A stretch of DNA of 22,660 nucleotides from Chloroflexota bacterium (lineage in GTDB: Bacteria > Chloroflexota > Limnocylindria > Limnocylindrales > CSP1-4): positions 1 through 22,660 of the forward strand of contig VGPE01000014.1 of NCBI GenBank assembly GCA_016875645.1. The letters are read 5' to 3'. Shown piece after piece: positions 1-7,531 of the stretch. The translations under genes were made by a program, and so were the position numbers. Each line of letters opens with the position of its first letter. Position 1 is the first letter of the stretch. The notes under the pieces were generated by a model that saw nothing but the letters and a program-made list of their open reading frames with translations, was not told the DNA's origin and did no database searches.

Positions 1-150
1 CCCGATGCCCAGGGTCCGGGCCACCCGGGTGATCGCCCCGTGGCGCTCGCCCTGCTCGACGGCAACCTCGCCGACCATCCGGACGGCCCGCTCTCTGAGC
101 TCGGGCGGATAGCGTCGTCGTGAACGATGGGACTGCTGATGCTCTGGCAT
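1..150 (-). CDS. IS3 family transposase OrfA, N-terminal part (runs off the window)
   Basis: OrfA is the DNA-binding protein of IS3 elements. It is normally joined to the DDE integrase OrfB by programmed frameshifting. The ATG at 150-148 gives 50 residues that continue past the left edge. They contain the motif RRYPPELRERAVRMV followed by a segment ending in TRVARTLGIG, typical of the OrfA helix-turn-helix region. A strong Shine-Dalgarno, GGAGG, lies 11-15 bases upstream. Start and SD are bracketed by a perfect 9-bp inverted repeat (151-159 and 171-179). Whether the rest of the transposase is intact cannot be seen. Confidence 0.8.
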   Translation of the reverse strand, partial: MPEHQQSHRSRRRYPPELRERAVRMVGEVAVEQGERHGAITRVARTLGIG

Positions 151-179
151 GACTCCATCTTCCTCCAAGCGATGGAGTC
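151..179 (-). promoter_or_regulatory. Hairpin enclosing the transposase ribosome binding site
   Basis: GACTCCATC (151-159) and GATGGAGTC (171-179) are perfect 9-base inverted repeats with an 11-base loop. In the transposase mRNA the SD GGAGG is in the loop and the AUG follows the stem directly. This arrangement could limit translation from transcripts entering the element. RNA sequestration of transposase start sites is known for other IS elements such as IS10 and IS50; its operation here is inferred. Confidence 0.45.
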
Positions 180-305
180 TCCACCGAAGTCAGTACGGTT
201 CAGTTCTGGCCGGTGGAGCTTCACTTAGGGGGTTCTAGCGACTCGTCTGGGTCTTCGCCCCACCCGGTACGGCTTGATAAATGTGCCGGGTACCCTTAGG
301 GCCAC

Positions 306-1712
306 ATGACTAGGTCCCTAGGCGTATTCATTGCAGGAGCCGTGGCTTGGAGTGCCTTCGCACTCTTGGCCACGGCTCTTGTGTATCCGATCCAGGACGG
401 GATTGCCCCCTGGGTCAAGAAGCCCGACTCGGTCGAGAGGCTTCTGGGCGTCACATTCTGGGTGGCCGCCACTCTATTCGCTTCCGCTCTGCCCGTGCGC
501 ATGCCACGCGGGACAGTGGTCAGCGTTTCGATCGCGCCGATCGTCGCGACCATGATCCTTGGCGGGCCTGCTGCGGCAACATGGGTGGCCGCCCTGGGCA
601 CAACAGAATGGCGTGAGCTTCGAGGACGGGTTCCCTGGTATGGCTCCTTGGCCAACCACGCCGCCCTGACTCTACCGGCGGCTGTCGGAGGAGTTGCGGC
701 CTTCGAGCTTCATCGGTTTCTGATTGGCGCACTTGGTCCAGCGGCGTGGACAACATTCGTTGCGACAGTCGTCGGCGCGGCCGCTTTCTTTGTGTTGAAC
801 GTGTCAATCACCTCGGCTGTCGTGTCGCTGCGCTCCGGCCAAACCCTCCGCGTGGTCCTGTTCGGTGACGCTCGTGGATTCTGGATCAACTTCCTTGCCT
901 TGGCGCCGCTGGCATGGCTCATGGCGCAGGTCTACACGCTCAAGAGCATTGGCTGGCTCGCGACCCTCTTGTTCGCCCTGCCCCTTTACACCACACGAGT
1001 TGCGAACCGGCAGTTCGTTGAGATGCGCGAGATGTTCACCCAGACCATCTCCAGCCTGGCCCAGGCCGTGGACAAGCGGGACAAGTACACCAGCGGCCAT
1101 AGCCTGCGGGTCAAGGAGATCGCGGTCGACATTGGGCGCGAGATGCGGGTGGGCGACCAGGAGCTGGAGGCGCTGGAGTGGGGCGGCCTCCTGCATGACG
1201 TCGGCAAGATCGGGGTGGCGGACGCAGTGCTGCTCAAGCAGGAGCGGCTCACGCGGGAGGAGCGGATGCTCATGAACGCCCACCCGGTGCTTGGAGCGGA
1301 GATCATCGCGCCGGTGACCAAGCTTGCGCCGGAACTGCCGATCATCCGGCATCACCACGAGTGGTACAACGGTTCGGGCTACCCGGACCGACTGATCGGC
1401 GACGAGATCCCGAAGCTCGCGCGGGTCCTGCACGTCGCCGACGCGTTCGAGGCCATGACGGCCGCCCGCCCGTACCGCATGAAGCCGCTCACTGCGGAGC
1501 AGGCGCTGGGCGAACTGCGCAAGTTCGCGGGGATCCAGTTCGACCCAGCGGTGGTCGACGCGTTCGTGAAGACGAAATGGGTGGACGGGGTGGACGACCC
1601 CGGGCGCGATGTGAAGCCGCGGCCGGTGCCCCTGATCTCGCAGGCGGCCGGCCGGATCAGCCAGGCCAGCGCGCTCTCCGAGCGGCCGAGCAGCACGCCC
1701 GACCTGCGCTGA
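306..1712 (+). CDS. Membrane-anchored HD-GYP domain protein (probable c-di-GMP phosphodiesterase)
   Basis: A 468-residue protein. Residues about 5-230 are strongly hydrophobic, with perhaps six to seven membrane segments, and form an unassigned membrane input domain. Residues about 245-425 form an HD-GYP domain, a metal-dependent phosphohydrolase family that degrades cyclic di-GMP. Visible motifs are HSLRVKEIA (H265), HDVGKIGV (H297, D298, K301), HPVLGAEII (H326), RHHHEWYNGSGYP (348-360, with GYP at 358-360) and DAFEAMTAARPYR (D379). All expected metal ligands are present, so the enzyme looks active. The ATG at 306 has only a weak SD. The first 700 bases are less GC-rich than the HD-GYP half (about 60-63% against about 70% by hand count of sample lines) and lie next to an IS end. 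The neighbour DUF5317-MFS gene starts 72 bases downstream on the same strand. Confidence 0.88.
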   Translation: MTRSLGVFIAGAVAWSAFALLATALVYPIQDGIAPWVKKPDSVERLLGVTFWVAATLFASALPVRMPRGTVVSVSIAPIVATMILGGPAAATWVAALGTTEWRELRGRVPWYGSLANHAALTLPAAVGGVAAFELHRFLIGALGPAAWTTFVATVVGAAAFFVLNVSITSAVVSLRSGQTLRVVLFGDARGFWINFLALAPLAWLMAQVYTLKSIGWLATLLFALPLYTTRVANRQFVEMREMFTQTISSLAQAVDKRDKYTSGHSLRVKEIAVDIGREMRVGDQELEALEWGGLLHDVGKIGVADAVLLKQERLTREERMLMNAHPVLGAEIIAPVTKLAPELPIIRHHHEWYNGSGYPDRLIGDEIPKLARVLHVADAFEAMTAARPYRMKPLTAEQALGELRKFAGIQFDPAVVDAFVKTKWVDGVDDPGRDVKPRPVPLISQAAGRISQASALSERPSSTPDLR

Positions 1713-1784
1713 CCTCGCAGAGACGCGCAGCCGGTGAGCCGCGCACATCAGACCGCCGACCGGCCCCTGTGAGAGCCTGACGCG

Positions 1785-4013
1785 GTGCTGATTCTCGGCG
1801 TCGCACTGGGTCTGGTCGCGGGGCTGCTCCTGGGCGGCCGACTGGACAACCTGATCGCGGTCCGGCTGCGCTGGATCTGGCTGCTCTTCCTGGCCGCCCT
1901 GCTCCGCTTTGCGACCGAGTTCTTCCTGATCCAGCGGGCCGAGGCCGTGGAGCAGCTGCGGATGCCGCTGTTCCTGACCGCGTACGGCCTGCTCCTGATC
2001 GGGCTGTACGTGAACCGCCAGCGACCGGGCATCGCGATGGCGTTCGTGGGCATCGCCAGCCACGCGATCGCCATCGCCGCCAACGGCGGCTACATGCCCA
2101 TCTGGCAGCCCAGCCTGGCCGCGGCGGGCTTCGGCCTGGGCGACGTTCGTTCGCCGCTGCACGTGGTGGTTCCGGCGCCGCTGGACGAGTCCTTCCTGAC
2201 CCACCTGGGCTTCCTGGGCGACATCATCCCGATCCCCCTGCCGATCATCCAGAACGTTGCCTCCATCGGCGACGTGTTCCTTGCCTCCGGCCTCGCCTTC
2301 TTCCTGTTCGCAACGGTGTTGCGGGGACCCCTGGAGCTCCAGGCCGAAACGGCCGGCGGGCGCCTCCGCGCGCGGCTGGGCCAGGTGGTGGAGGGCCCCG
2401 CGCTGGGGCCGGTGGTGTTCGTTGCCCCGCTCGAGACGGGCCTCAGTCCCAACCTCGCGCAGGCCGCCGCCCTGGAACGACCGGCGATGCTGGGCGGCAG
2501 CCTGGCCGGCCTGCAGGGCCCCGCCGTTGGGGCGATTCCCTTCCCGGAGCGGCGGCGAGGGGCGCTGCCGAGCCTGCTCGAACGGGCGCGGCACCACCCG
2601 TATGTCCGCCTCGCGCTCAACGGCAACTTCACTGCCCTCTGGACCGGCCAGCTCATCAGCCTGTTCGGCGACCGGATGCACCAGATCGCGCTGGCGTTCC
2701 TGGTGGTTGCGATCACCAACTCGCCGATCGCGGTGGCGTTCGTCTTTGTTGCGGCCACGATCCCCAACCTGCTGTTGGGCCCGGTCGCCGGCACGTTCGT
2801 GGATCGCTGGGACCAGAAGCAGGTGATGGTCGTGAGCGACCTGCTGCGCGCCGCGCTGGTCCTGCTGGTCCCCATCGCAGCCGTGATCGAGATCCTGCTG
2901 ATCTTCCCGCTGGTGTTCCTGCTGACCACGGTCTCCATCTTCTTCCGGCCGGCCCGGACGGCCGTGATCCCGCGGGTCGTGGATGAGGACGAACTGCTGA
3001 CGGCGAACTCCGCCACCTGGATCTCGGAGACGCTGGCGGACGTCATCGGCTACCCGATCGCCGGGCTGTTCGTCGCATTCCTGGGCACGTCGCTGCCGCT
3101 CGCGTTCTGGCTGGATGCGGCGACCTACGTCGCGTCGGCCGTCCTGGTGACCACCATGTCGATCCCTCCACAGCACGCCAGCACCGGCGAGGCCGCGGAG
3201 GCAGCACGGCACCGCGCTGCGAACACGGGGCGCGTCGCCGCGGCCGAAACCGGCACGACAGGCGCCGATCACGACCACCCTGTGGACGAAGCCGACGCCG
3301 GCCGCGCCGGCCTGACCGGTTGGGCCGACGTGGAGCGCGAGCTCGCCGGCATGGACCAGCGGCCTCCCCCGCCGCCGAGCCCATTTCGCACGTTCGCCTA
3401 CGAAATGCTGGAAGGCTGGCACTTCCTGCGCCACGAGCCCGTGCTGCTGGCCAACACCCTCCAGGCGACAGTCGGCCAGTTCACCGTGGGCGTGCTGCTC
3501 GCCCTGACCCCGTTCTACGCGCGCGACCTGCTTGCGCTGGACGCTGCGGCCGGCCGGACATTCGACGCCACGTCCGCCTACGCGTTCCTGGAGACCGGGA
3601 TCGGCATCGGCAACCTTGTCGGGGGGTTCGTGATCGGCCTGATCGGGGCGCGGCTTGCGCGCGGGCGGATGGTGATCCTGGGCTACGCGGCCTGGGGACT
3701 CTGCACCGTTGGCCTCGCCGCCACGGGCAACTTCGGCCTCGCGCTTGCGCTGATGCTGGGCTCGGGCGTCGCCAACATGATCTACGTGATCCCCAGCCAG
3801 ACGCTCTTCCAGGAGCGCACCCCGGCGGATCTGATCGGTCGCGTGGTCGGCTTCCGCTTCTCGCTGGTCTTCGGGTCCATGACCATCGCCATGGCCGTAA
3901 GCGGCCTGATTGCCAGCCAGATCGGCGTTGCCCCTGTGATCGGGATCTTCGGGTTCTGCACCGTGCTGGCGGGTCTCGCGGGCCTGTTCATCCCGGCCGT
4001 CCGCAATGCCTGA
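1785..4013 (+). CDS. DUF5317 domain - MFS transporter fusion protein
   Basis: A 742-residue membrane protein from a GTG start. Residues 1-180 match DUF5317: the N-terminal pattern LLLGGRLDNLIAVRLRWIWLL, an N-G-G-Y-M-P motif (100-104) and further membrane helices. A linker of about 90 residues follows. From about 270 to 742 is a major facilitator superfamily permease. Its first loop, GTFVDRWDQKQVMVVSD (336-352), corresponds to MFS motif A, and the overall pattern resembles the MFS_3/enterobactin-exporter type group. A hydrophilic, His/Glu/Pro-rich insert (about 463-533, including five consecutive prolines) separates the two six-helix halves, as central loops do in this superfamily. The substrate is unknown; efflux is a guess from family resemblance. 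DUF5317 normally occurs alone, so the fusion is the odd point. Codon use matches the neighbours. Confidence 0.85.
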   Translation: MLILGVALGLVAGLLLGGRLDNLIAVRLRWIWLLFLAALLRFATEFFLIQRAEAVEQLRMPLFLTAYGLLLIGLYVNRQRPGIAMAFVGIASHAIAIAANGGYMPIWQPSLAAAGFGLGDVRSPLHVVVPAPLDESFLTHLGFLGDIIPIPLPIIQNVASIGDVFLASGLAFFLFATVLRGPLELQAETAGGRLRARLGQVVEGPALGPVVFVAPLETGLSPNLAQAAALERPAMLGGSLAGLQGPAVGAIPFPERRRGALPSLLERARHHPYVRLALNGNFTALWTGQLISLFGDRMHQIALAFLVVAITNSPIAVAFVFVAATIPNLLLGPVAGTFVDRWDQKQVMVVSDLLRAALVLLVPIAAVIEILLIFPLVFLLTTVSIFFRPARTAVIPRVVDEDELLTANSATWISETLADVIGYPIAGLFVAFLGTSLPLAFWLDAATYVASAVLVTTMSIPPQHASTGEAAEAARHRAANTGRVAAAETGTTGADHDHPVDEADAGRAGLTGWADVERELAGMDQRPPPPPSPFRTFAYEMLEGWHFLRHEPVLLANTLQATVGQFTVGVLLALTPFYARDLLALDAAAGRTFDATSAYAFLETGIGIGNLVGGFVIGLIGARLARGRMVILGYAAWGLCTVGLAATGNFGLALALMLGSGVANMIYVIPSQTLFQERTPADLIGRVVGFRFSLVFGSMTIAMAVSGLIASQIGVAPVIGIFGFCTVLAGLAGLFIPAVRNA

Positions 4014-4037
4014 GCGGGCGCTTCGGTACACTGGCGC

Positions 4038-4062
4038 GCGCGGCTGGCCCCTGTCGCCGCGC
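4038..4062 (+). other. GC-rich inverted repeat in the intergenic gap
   Basis: GCGCGGC (4038-4044) and GCCGCGC (4056-4062) can form a 7-bp stem with an 11-base loop between the MFS gene and the single-pass membrane protein. There is no T-tract. A TACACT hexamer at 4027-4032 could be a -10 box, which would put this hairpin at the 5' end of the downstream transcript. It could also be a weak terminator or chance in GC-rich DNA. Confidence 0.25.
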
Positions 4063-4085
4063 ACCCTTCGGAGATCCACCCGACC

Positions 4086-4625
4086 ATGACCGAACGCGAG
4101 CGCGACGAGGTGCCGGCCGACGCCGAGACCGAGGACGCCGAGGACGCCGTCGCGTCGGCCGGCGACAAGACCGAAACCGGCGGCGAGCCACTCGACTCCG
4201 AGGCCGAGCGGTCGGGCGCCGGCGAATCCGGACCGGGGGCCGGCGCGCCACCCGATCAGGCCGGTCGCCCCGGCCGTGCCGCCCGTCGAGCGGCCGCCGC
4301 CGTCCAGGCGAAGGTGGCCGCACCCACGCCCAGCGAAGTCGCGGTCCACATCGACGACCGGATCTCGGTCGCGTTCGTCGGGATCGTGGTCGGCGTCTTC
4401 GTCCTGATCTTCCTCTACGGGATCTTCCTGGGGTCGAACGGGGTCTTCTCACCCCGGCCGACACCCACCCCGCTGCCCACTCCCGCCGCAACCGCCCGTC
4501 CGACGGCCGCTCCCAGTGTCACCGCCGCCCCGAGCGCATCGCCCGTCCCAAGCGGCTCGGCGCCGGCCTCGCCCGCCTCTCCGGCTCCGTCCGGCTCGCC
4601 CGCGGCATCGCCCGCGTCGAGCTGA
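4086..4625 (+). CDS. Single-pass membrane protein with acidic N-terminus and Pro/Ser/Thr-rich tail
   Basis: A 179-residue protein of no recognised family. Residues 1-60 are acidic and low complexity, 61-75 are Arg/Ala-rich, and 93-115 form one membrane helix (ISVAFVGIVVGVFVLIFLYG). Residues 122-179 are almost only Pro, Ala, Ser and Thr, beginning with repeated PT. By the positive-inside rule the tail should be outside the cell, where it would be a stalk or a plausible O-glycosylation target. The ATG at 4086 is preceded by GGAG about 12 bases upstream, which is distant but usable. It lies 72 bases after the transporter and 29 bases before the damaged pcm reading frame, and may be co-transcribed with either. 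Confidence 0.65.
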   Translation: MTERERDEVPADAETEDAEDAVASAGDKTETGGEPLDSEAERSGAGESGPGAGAPPDQAGRPGRAARRAAAAVQAKVAAPTPSEVAVHIDDRISVAFVGIVVGVFVLIFLYGIFLGSNGVFSPRPTPTPLPTPAATARPTAAPSVTAAPSASPVPSGSAPASPASPAPSGSPAASPASS

Positions 4626-4654
4626 CGCGCCACATCCGCCAGGCCGGCGGCATC

Positions 4655-5390
4655 ATGCGACGCCGGACCGACCCGATCCTGCCGGCCGTCGCCGGGGCGG
4701 ATGAACCCGCCGCTGCACGATCGGCGATGGTTGCCACGCAGCTCCGGGGACGGGGCATCCTGGACGAGGCCGTGCTCGGCGCCATGGGCGCGATCGCGGA
4801 GCTGGCGGTTCGTCCGGCGCTCCCTGGCCGACGCGGCGTACGCGGATACCGCGCTCCCGATCGCCGGCGGGCAGACGATCAGTCAGCCCTACATGGTCGC
4901 CCGCATGACGGTCCTGCTTGCGCCTCGGCCCGGCGACCTCATCCTCGAGGCTGGGACCGGGTCGGGCTACCAGGCCGCGGTGCTGGCGTGGCTGGGCGCG
5001 CGGGTCATCTCCATCGAACGGCACGTGGAGCTCGCCGAGACGGCCCGCGCACGGCTGGCCGAGCTGGGCTACACCGACCGGGTGGAGGTGCGGGTCGGCG
5101 ACGGGACACTGGGCGCGCCGGACCGGGCGCCGTACGCCGGGATCATCGTGACCGCGGGCGCGCCCGCCATCCCGACCTCCCTGCGCGAGCAGCTTTCCGA
5201 GGGCGGGCGGCTGGTGATCCCGGTGGGTCCGCGGGAACGCCAGGAGCTGTTCCTGGTGATCCGCGACGGCGACGAGTGGCGAGAGATCGACGACGGGCCG
5301 TGCGTGTTCGTGCCCCTGGTCGGGGCGGATGGCTGGGCTGAACTACTGGCCCGACTCGCCCCGATCGAGCGCGGGTGGCGGGAGCCCTGA
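4655..5390 (+). pseudogene. pcm: Protein-L-isoaspartate O-methyltransferase, frameshifted
   Basis: Pcm repairs isoaspartyl residues in aged proteins using S-adenosylmethionine. The conserved protein is split between two frames. From the ATG at 4655 (or 4727) the first frame gives MVATQLRGRGILDEAVLGAM, the usual Pcm N-terminus. From about 4797 the other frame gives RFVRRSLADAAYADTALPIA, then GGQTISQPYMVARM, the SAM-binding motif LEAGTGSGYQAAVL and a VFVPLVG-type C-terminus ending at 5390. Restoring two bases (CC) between 4795 and 4796 would give IPRSWRFV, matching the conserved (V/I)PR..FV step. The rest looks intact at about 245 residues; E. coli Pcm is 208. So either this is a recent mutation or a sequencing indel. 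A product starting only in the second frame (ATG 4701) would have a nonsensical N-terminus. The 3' end overlaps the convergent GT87 gene by 48 bases. Confidence 0.8.
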
Positions 5391-6398
5391 GCGACGAGCC
5401 TCCGCGGCCGCCTGCCGGGCGCCCCAGAGCCGCGTCACGACGTAGACGGCGATCGCCATCGGGACCACGCCGCGCGACGGGATCGCGAGCAGCGCGGCGA
5501 ACCAGGCGGGCGCCACGGGCCCGCCGGCACCGGCTTGTGGCCCGCGCGCGAACAGCGGCATCGCGAACGTCTGCGTGAAGAACTGGCTGGCCGGCCACAG
5601 GGCCGGGACAGCGAGCCAGCTGCCGGCCCGGCGATCCCGCAGCCACAACAGGAACACGAGGAGCGTCATCGGCACCAGCAGCATCGGCACGATCGCAGCG
5701 CTGAAGCCGCCTGCGGCCTCCTCGTTGAGGCGCGCCGTGGTCTCCGCCATGGAGGCCGCGTACTGGAACCACAGGTGTGGCGCCAGCGCGAACGAGACAC
5801 CGATGCCGATCGCCGTGAGCGCCAGTGCGCGCCAGCGGAACCGGCCACCCAACGGAACGACGGCGTAGATCTTGACGAGGCCGGCGAGTGCCTCGGCCCA
5901 GCTGCGGTTCGTCAGCAGAAGCGCCGTGAGCAGGACGTGCGGGTTGGTGACCACGACGCCGTGGGCGAGTGGCGGGAACAGCAGCCACCACCAGGGCAGG
6001 CCAAGGGTCCGGACGATCGCCACCGCGGCGAGCAGGGCCACGGCGAACCCGATCACCACCGCCGTGTCCTCGGGAATGAGCGCGAACGGGACGAACAGCT
6101 GGACGGTGGTCGGCAGGCCGGCGAAATGGAACGGACCGACAGCGGCCGTCCACGGGTCTCGCCCCTCGAAGAACGCGAGGGCGCCACGGGCATAGATCCG
6201 GGTGTCCGAAGCAAAGAACTCGCCGAGGCGATGCCGGATGTCGGCAACGGTCCAGAGGGCGAACCAGGCGGGCAGCCAGAAACGAGCGACCAGTGAGGTC
6301 AGCGTCGCGAGCGGGCTGAACGCGCGGGGCTGCGCCACCGGATGAGCAGGGATGCTGGTCACGAAGCGCAGGATCGGTCCGGCGGCGCGTTCAGGCAA
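5343..6398 (-). CDS. GT87-like (DUF2029) membrane glycosyltransferase
   Basis: A 351-residue polytopic membrane protein. GT87 enzymes are GT-C fold mannosyl- or other glycosyltransferases that use polyprenyl-phosphate sugars on the outer face of the membrane. Supporting features are an N-terminal helix (about 38-52), then SDTRIYARGAL with a candidate catalytic Asp (D65), EGRDPW in place of the usual G.PLY, TNPHVLLTALLL (151-162) and a core lysine in LVKIYAVVPLG (K176). Sequence identity to the textbook family is moderate, so the sub-family call is less certain than the membrane GT-C call. The longest frame uses a TTG at 6398; a GTG at 6362 is an alternative. It is divergent from the PIG-L gene (59-base gap) and its 3' end overlaps pcm on the other strand. 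Confidence 0.7.
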   Translation of the reverse strand: MPERAAGPILRFVTSIPAHPVAQPRAFSPLATLTSLVARFWLPAWFALWTVADIRHRLGEFFASDTRIYARGALAFFEGRDPWTAAVGPFHFAGLPTTVQLFVPFALIPEDTAVVIGFAVALLAAVAIVRTLGLPWWWLLFPPLAHGVVVTNPHVLLTALLLTNRSWAEALAGLVKIYAVVPLGGRFRWRALALTAIGIGVSFALAPHLWFQYAASMAETTARLNEEAAGGFSAAIVPMLLVPMTLLVFLLWLRDRRAGSWLAVPALWPASQFFTQTFAMPLFARGPQAGAGGPVAPAWFAALLAIPSRGVVPMAIAVYVVTRLWGARQAAAEARRSGLPPPALDRGESGQ

Positions 6399-6443
6399 CG
6401 GCCAAATGGTCCTACGCCCCAGAGGGTGGGCGGCGGCGGTCGA

Positions 6444-6457
6444 TATACTCGGCCGCC
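6444..6457 (+). promoter_or_regulatory. Probable leaderless promoter -10 box of the PIG-L gene
   Basis: TATACT (6444-6449) is followed by eight bases and then the ATG at 6458. The expected transcription start falls at or within two bases of the ATG, and no SD is present. The string TATACTCGGCCG recurs at the same distance from the kinase ATG at 20762. No convincing -35 hexamer was seen. Confidence 0.6.
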
Positions 6458-7531
6458 ATGACCCACGTCTTCGTCGCCCCGCACCCCGACGATGTGGCCC
6501 TGTCTTGCGGCGGCCTGATCGCGGGGCTGCGCGAGTTGGGCCAGAACGTCTCGATCCTCACGGTGTTCTCGGGCACCGGTGACCCCAACCTGCTGACCGC
6601 CTATCAGCGTGAGGCCCTGGGCTTCGGAAGCAAGGCGATCTGGCCGGCCACGGAGGCGTTCAACCGCGCCAACCTGGCCAATGACTACCCGATCGACGAG
6701 ACGCAGGCCCCCTGGGCTGCCTCCCCCGACCGCCTCGATGAGACCCAGCGCGAAGCCGACGCCTCGGCGCGCCGGTTCTGGCAACGCTCGTCGTGGTATC
6801 GCCGGGCGGACATTCACAACCGCGCCACCGAGGGCCAGCCGCTTGTCGACGACGTGCCCCAGCAGGGCGCGGTGCTGACGGCGGAGCTCATCGAGGCCGA
6901 GGAAGCGGGTGCAATCGCCGCGGCCCGGCGGCTCGAGGACGAGCGATACGCGCTGTTCGCCGAGGCTTCGGTCGTGTTCCTGGACCTCGCCGACGCGGTC
7001 TACCGCGGCTACGAGGGCGACGCGGAACTGCTGGGCGTGCCGCGGCCAGACGACGCGGCGCCGGTCGATCTGCTGCGGCGCGAAATCGCGCGCCTGGAGC
7101 CGCAGCGCGTGTACCTGCCGTTGGGCGTCGGCAACCACGTGGACCACCAGCTGATGCGCGAAGTGGGCCTGGCGCTCCTCGAGGAGACCCCGGCGTGGAT
7201 CATGCCCGGCCCCGATTGGGTCGGCCGGGTGGTGTTCTACGAGGACTTCCCGTACGCCCTCTGGCGCGACTTCAACCACCTCGCCGACCTGCCGGCCGGC
7301 ACGCTCGACGCGCTCCCTGACGGCGTGTCGCTCTACCCGGAGTACGCCGAGATCAGCGATCAGGTGGAGCGCAAGGTGAGCGGCGTCACGCTCTACGCGA
7401 GCCAGATCGACCGGCTGTTCGGCGGCCGGCGCCAGATGGCCGACGCGGTCCGTGCCCATGCCCGCAAGGTCGCCGCGATCGGCGCGACCGGCTCGATGGC
7501 CGAACGCTACTGGGTGTCGACCCGGATCTGA
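6458..7531 (+). CDS. PIG-L/LmbE family deacetylase
   Basis: A 357-residue soluble protein of the LmbE/PIG-L family, zinc-dependent hydrolases that remove N-acetyl groups from amino sugars such as GlcNAc-phosphatidylinositol or GlcNAc-inositol. The metal site is clear: APHPDD (H9, D12; catalytic base D11) followed by the family's cysteine/glycine turn, and GNHVDHQL (H227, H230). YEDFPY (261-266) is a further family motif. Other members include MshB and BshB, but nothing here links it to thiol biosynthesis. Next to many glycosyltransferases, deacetylation of a glycan precursor is a reasonable guess. It is about 100 residues longer than minimal members, mostly because of an insert at about 75-200. 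The start is set by the conserved N-terminus and a -10 box directly upstream. Confidence 0.88.
   Translation: MTHVFVAPHPDDVALSCGGLIAGLRELGQNVSILTVFSGTGDPNLLTAYQREALGFGSKAIWPATEAFNRANLANDYPIDETQAPWAASPDRLDETQREADASARRFWQRSSWYRRADIHNRATEGQPLVDDVPQQGAVLTAELIEAEEAGAIAAARRLEDERYALFAEASVVFLDLADAVYRGYEGDAELLGVPRPDDAAPVDLLRREIARLEPQRVYLPLGVGNHVDHQLMREVGLALLEETPAWIMPGPDWVGRVVFYEDFPYALWRDFNHLADLPAGTLDALPDGVSLYPEYAEISDQVERKVSGVTLYASQIDRLFGGRRQMADAVRAHARKVAAIGATGSMAERYWVSTRI

Larger units (their letters stand above)
1..202 (-). mobile_element. Left end of an IS3-type insertion sequence (partial)
   Basis: The leftmost 150 bases encode the N-terminus of an OrfA transposase reading leftward. The likely outer end of the element is the minus-strand TGAACCG at 202-196, which resembles the TGA-type ends of IS3 relatives and sits about 50 bases before the transposase start. 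The rest of the element, including its other inverted repeat and any target duplication, is outside the window, so the boundary is inferred. Confidence 0.5.

Noticed and set aside
274..302. TTGATA ... TAGGGC as a sigma-70 promoter for the HD-GYP gene
   Set aside because: The spacing is 17, but the -10 is poor and would place the start of transcription inside the coding sequence.
804..4349. A 1181-codon open frame on the minus strand
   Set aside because: It is antisense to the HD-GYP, MFS and single-pass genes. Its translation is low complexity and rich in Arg, Gly, Asp, Gln and His, with no family motif, as expected for a complement frame of GC-rich coding DNA.
3320..4654. Upstream part of a 673-codon plus-strand frame
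   Set aside because: Only the piece from about 4655 to 4795 matches a protein family (Pcm N-terminus). The rest is an Arg/Pro-rich shadow of the MFS gene and its neighbour.
5143..6153. 336-codon minus-strand frame and several plus-strand frames over the GT87 at 5343-6398
   Set aside because: Alternative-frame translations without membrane segments or motifs. The 5343-6398 frame alone shows membrane-protein hydrophobicity.
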